Source of the DNA: JAWLGW01 sp964569055
GTDB lineage: Bacteria; Planctomycetota; J058
Assembly (NCBI GenBank): GCA_964569055.1
Contig: CAZMSZ010000341.1
Location: 1 to 8,361, forward strand
Direction of reading: 5' to 3'
DNA: 8,361 nt
The notes beneath the pieces were generated by a model, which had not been told where the DNA came from, ran no database searches, and worked only from the letters and a program-made list of their open reading frames with translations. Below are positions 6,536-8,361 of the stretch, one piece after another (the stretch's first letter is position 1; each line of letters starts with the position of its first letter). Both the position numbers and the translations under genes were made by a program.

Positions 6536-6685
6536 ATTCTTCTTCACGCCGAGGAGCGGCCCCCACAGCGACAGCTCTTCGTCGGCAGTCTTGGCGGTCA
6601 TTCTTCGCCGAGGAGGCATCCCCGCAGCGACAGCGCTTCCTTGGCGGTCTCCGCCACCCCACCTCGCCCGCCCGTCGGCGTCACC

Positions 6686-6694
6686 TGGTAGCTT
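6686..6694 (+). promoter_or_regulatory. Candidate extended -10 promoter of the deacetylase gene (leaderless configuration)
   Basis: TGGTAGCTT fits the extended -10 pattern TGnTAnnnT. Only 8 nt (CGCGCGCC) separate it from the ATG at 6703, and neither that stretch nor the 20 nt before contains a Shine-Dalgarno. No -35 is recognisable at the right distance, which an extended -10 can tolerate. The same TAGCTT hexamer is the proposed -10 of the divergent galE promoter. Weak single-motif evidence. Confidence 0.35.
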
Positions 6695-6702
6695 CGCGCG
6701 CC

Positions 6703-7644
6703 ATGCTGGTGCTCTACACCGACCCCGTGTTCGAAGCGCACGAGACTCCGCGCGGGCACCCCGAGTGTCCGGAGCGGCTGGGGCGGGCGATCGAGGGGGT
6801 GGAGGCGACGGGGCTGGTCGCGCGGCGGGTGACGACGGCCTCGCCGGTGGGAGCGGACGAGCTGGCGCGGGTGCACGACCCGGCGCTGGTGGAGGGGATC
6901 GCGGCGCTGTGCGCGGCGGGCGGGGGGGCGATCGACCCCGACACCCACGTCTCGGCGCGGAGCTTCGCGGCGGCGCAGGTGGCGGCGGGGGCGCTGTGCG
7001 CGGCCACGCAGGCGGCGCTGGCGGCGGAGGGGGACGACCCGGCGCGGCGGGCGTTCGCGGTGGTGCGGCCGCCGGGGCACCACGCCCGGCCGGCGCGGGC
7101 CATGGGCTTTTGCCTGTTCAACAACGCGGCGGTGGCGGCGGCGCAGGCGCGCGCGGGCGGGGTGGCGCGGGTGGCGATCGTCGACTTCGACGTGCACCAC
7201 GGCAACGGCACGCAGGAGATCTTCTATCGCGACCCGAGCGTGCTCTACCTCTCGCTCCACGGCGCGCGCTCCTTTCCGGGCACGGGCGCGGCGGACGAGA
7301 CCGGCAGCGGGCCGGGGCTGGGGACCACGCTCAACGTCCCGCTCCCGCCCACGGTCCGGCCCGAGCAGTACCTGGCCTCCTTCCGCGAGGGCCTGGAGCG
7401 GGTGGTCCGGTTCGCCCCCGAGCTGATCCTGGTCTCGGCCGGCTTCGACGCCTGGGACGAGGACCCCCTGGGGGGGCTGGGCCTGCACCCCGAGCACTTC
7501 GCCGCGATCGGCGCCGAGCTGCGCGCCGCCGCCGACGCGACCGCGGGCGGCCGGCTGGTGTCGGTGCTCGAGGGCGGCTACGACCTCGACGCGCTCCCCG
7601 CGCTGGTGGGCGCGTACGTGCGCGGGGTCGAGGGGGCGGCCTGA
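6703..7644 (+). CDS. Histone deacetylase family zinc hydrolase (bacterial HDAC-like/acetylpolyamine amidohydrolase-like)
   Basis: Cytoplasmic zinc-dependent deacetylase of the arginase/deacetylase fold, 313 aa and a single complete domain. Family signatures run in order: HETPRGHPECPERL (13-26) at the N-terminus; PPGHHA (123-128) with the tandem active-site H126/H127; DFDVHHGNGT (161-170) with metal ligands D163 and H165; FPGTGAADETGSGPG; NVPLPP; SAGFDAW (245-251) with the third metal ligand D249; and EGGYDLDAL with transition-state Y293. All catalytic residues are present, so it should be active. The substrate cannot be read from sequence: acetylated lysines on proteins, acetylpolyamines and acetoin-utilisation-type roles are all known in the family. 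The ATG lacks a Shine-Dalgarno but follows a possible extended -10, suggesting a leaderless mRNA. sfsA begins 1 nt after its stop. Ala codons shift along the gene, from nearly all GCG before residue ~160 to an even GCG/GCC mix afterwards. Confidence 0.93.
   Translation: MLVLYTDPVFEAHETPRGHPECPERLGRAIEGVEATGLVARRVTTASPVGADELARVHDPALVEGIAALCAAGGGAIDPDTHVSARSFAAAQVAAGALCAATQAALAAEGDDPARRAFAVVRPPGHHARPARAMGFCLFNNAAVAAAQARAGGVARVAIVDFDVHHGNGTQEIFYRDPSVLYLSLHGARSFPGTGAADETGSGPGLGTTLNVPLPPTVRPEQYLASFREGLERVVRFAPELILVSAGFDAWDEDPLGGLGLHPEHFAAIGAELRAAADATAGGRLVSVLEGGYDLDALPALVGAYVRGVEGAA
7631..7636 (+). promoter_or_regulatory. Ribosome binding site of sfsA within the end of the deacetylase gene
   Basis: AGGGGG lies 9 nt before the GTG at 7646 and inside the last codons of the upstream gene, consistent with translational coupling of the pair and with GTG as the sfsA start. 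Confidence 0.55.
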
Positions 7645-7645
7645 G

Positions 7646-8361
7646 GTGCGCTTCGCGAGCCCGCTGCTCGAGGGGCGGCTGGTGCGCCGCTACAAGCGGT
7701 TCTTGGCCGACGTGGAGCTCGCGGGGGGCGAGCTCGTCACGGCGCACACCGCCAACCCCGGGCGCATGCTGGGGCTGGCCACGCCCGGCAGCGCGGTGTG
7801 GCTGAGCCACCACGACGACCCCGCGCGCAAGCTGAAGTACACCTGGCAGCTGATCGAGGTCGACGGCCGGCTGGTGGGCGTCAACCCCGCGCTGGCCAAC
7901 CGGCTGGTGCGCGAGGCGATCGAGCGCGGCGCGATCCCCGAGCTGGCGGGCTACGGCAGCCTCCGGACCGAGGTCCGCGCCGGGCCGCGCACGCGGACCG
8001 ACTTCCTGCTCGAGGACTCGGCGCGCCCGCCCTGCTGGGTCGAGGTCAAGAACGCGACCTTCCTGGCGGGAGAGGCGGCGCTGTTCCCCGACGCGGTCAC
8101 CGAGCGCGGCCGCCGCCACCTCGAGGAGCTGGCGGCCCTCGCCCGCGGCGGGGCGCGCGCCGTGCTCTGCTATCTCGTGCAGCGCCCCGAGCCGCGGGTG
8201 GTCGCTCCGGCCGACGCGATCGACCCCGCCTACGCCGAGGCGTTCCGCGCCGCGCTCGCCGCCGGGGTGGAGGCGATCGCGTATCGGGCCCGCGTGGGCC
8301 TGGAGGGGATCGAGGTGAGCGAGCGGCTCGCGGTGGCGGCGCGGGAGCCCACGGGTCGTGG
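7646..8361 (+). CDS. sfsA: SfsA family protein (sugar fermentation stimulation protein / PD-(D/E)XK nuclease-like), right end cut by the window
   Basis: SfsA was named for stimulating maltose gene expression in E. coli; the family has an N-terminal OB-like DNA-binding part and a C-terminal PD-(D/E)XK nuclease-type domain. The cellular role here is not evident. The translation starts VRFASPLLEGRLVRRYKRFL, matching the usual SfsA opening; RRYKRFLADVEL is the family hallmark. Then come HTANPGRMLG, YTWQLIEVDG, NPALANRLV, GYGSLRTEV, TRTDFLLE with D119, VEVKN (132-136) with E133 and K135, and FPDAVTERGRRHLEEL. D119, E133 and K135 form the nuclease-type active-site set. The GTG start lies 1 nt after the deacetylase stop, with a Shine-Dalgarno at 7631-7636, so the two are probably co-transcribed and coupled. 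The frame stays open for 238 codons to the window edge; E. coli SfsA is 234 aa, so only a few C-terminal residues should be missing. Confidence 0.93.
   Translation, partial: MRFASPLLEGRLVRRYKRFLADVELAGGELVTAHTANPGRMLGLATPGSAVWLSHHDDPARKLKYTWQLIEVDGRLVGVNPALANRLVREAIERGAIPELAGYGSLRTEVRAGPRTRTDFLLEDSARPPCWVEVKNATFLAGEAALFPDAVTERGRRHLEELAALARGGARAVLCYLVQRPEPRVVAPADAIDPAYAEAFRAALAAGVEAIAYRARVGLEGIEVSERLAVAAREPTGR

Larger units (their letters stand above)
6306..6660. repeat. Repeat-rich intergenic stretch with six GCGACAGC cores between divergent galE and deacetylase genes
   Basis: This accounts for most of the 488-nt gene-free gap 6215-6702. GCGACAGC occurs at 6306, 6384, 6448, 6495, 6568 and 6627, spaced 78, 64, 47, 73 and 59 nt. 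The last four copies head longer degenerate units: GCGACAGC, then a TTGGCG arm, then (in the first three) a CCGAGGAG arm. An 18-nt sequence, TCTTGGCGGTCATTCTTC, is repeated exactly at 6525-6542 and 6589-6606. Pairable arms with one T-G wobble: CTCCTTGG 6455-6462 with CCGAGGAG 6476-6483; CTCCTTGGCG 6505-6514 with CGCCGAGGAG 6547-6556; CTTGGCG 6590-6596 with CGCCGAG 6606-6612. Short open frames through it change frame between units and do not look like a gene. It may be a REP/MITE-like or structured-RNA repeat family; I do not recognise a named one. Confidence 0.75.

Noticed and set aside
6407..6619. Small 70-residue minus-strand protein beginning MPPRRRMTAK
   Set aside because: No convincing ribosome binding site, the frame crosses repeat units and microsatellites, and the similar peptide stretch in neighbouring units is in another frame. 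Treated as repeat sequence.
6306..6634. CRISPR-like array from the six regularly recurring GCGACAGC cores
   Set aside because: The exact core is only 8 nt, spacing varies from 47 to 78 nt, the intervening sequence is itself repeated rather than unique, and there are no cas genes.
4967..6691. A 574-codon plus-strand open frame opposite galE and through the repeats
   Set aside because: Same antisense artefact; the galE frame carries complete SDR motifs and a good start site. The extension into the intergenic region translates repeats only.
6598..8119. Long minus-strand open frames opposite the deacetylase gene and sfsA
   Set aside because: Arg/Pro-rich translations without recognisable domains, opposite two genes with full sets of family motifs.

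Overview
The window is about 72% GC by eye, with dense genes and strong G/C bias at third codon positions. The content is that of a Gram-negative (diderm) bacterium: an outer-membrane-type lipoprotein and an inner-membrane-anchored protein, both with parvulin folding domains, plus GalE, a zinc deacetylase and SfsA. The C-terminal extension on GalE resembles small helical domains I associate mainly with Planctomycetota, and Myxococcota would also fit. This placement is inference and is not settled by the sequence.

Layout. On the minus strand, reading right to left: galE (6214-4961) with an extra ~90-residue C-terminal domain; then, behind its own near-consensus sigma70-type promoter, a coiled-coil parvulin lipoprotein (4858-3479) followed after 28 nt by a 1137-residue membrane-anchored, multi-parvulin PpiD/SurA-like protein (3450-37). 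The last two form a clear two-gene operon for envelope protein folding. A 27-nt perfect hairpin at 14-40 overlaps the stop codon of the last gene. On the plus strand, a histone-deacetylase-family gene (6703-7644) is followed one base later by sfsA (7646 to the right edge, where it is cut very near its natural end).

The 488-nt gap between divergent galE and the deacetylase gene (6215-6702) holds the galE promoter and ribosome binding site, a candidate extended -10 for the deacetylase, and a stretch of short repeats: six GCGACAGC cores with associated TTGGCG/CGCCGAGGAG hairpin arms, two hexanucleotide microsatellites and a 9-nt tandem triplet. I see no convincing gene there.

Most notable points: the GalE fusion carries two copies of a motif like the c-di-GMP-binding MshEN motif; the lipoprotein gene has a TTGACA-N17-TACGAT promoter so close to its ATG that the mRNA should be leaderless or nearly so, and the deacetylase gene looks similar; and the repeat cluster in the divergent promoter region has its peptide-like reading in alternating frames. 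There is no phage, IS, CRISPR, tRNA or rRNA signal. Apart from the GalE fusion and the repeats the genes are of known families, and I do not see a complete new system.
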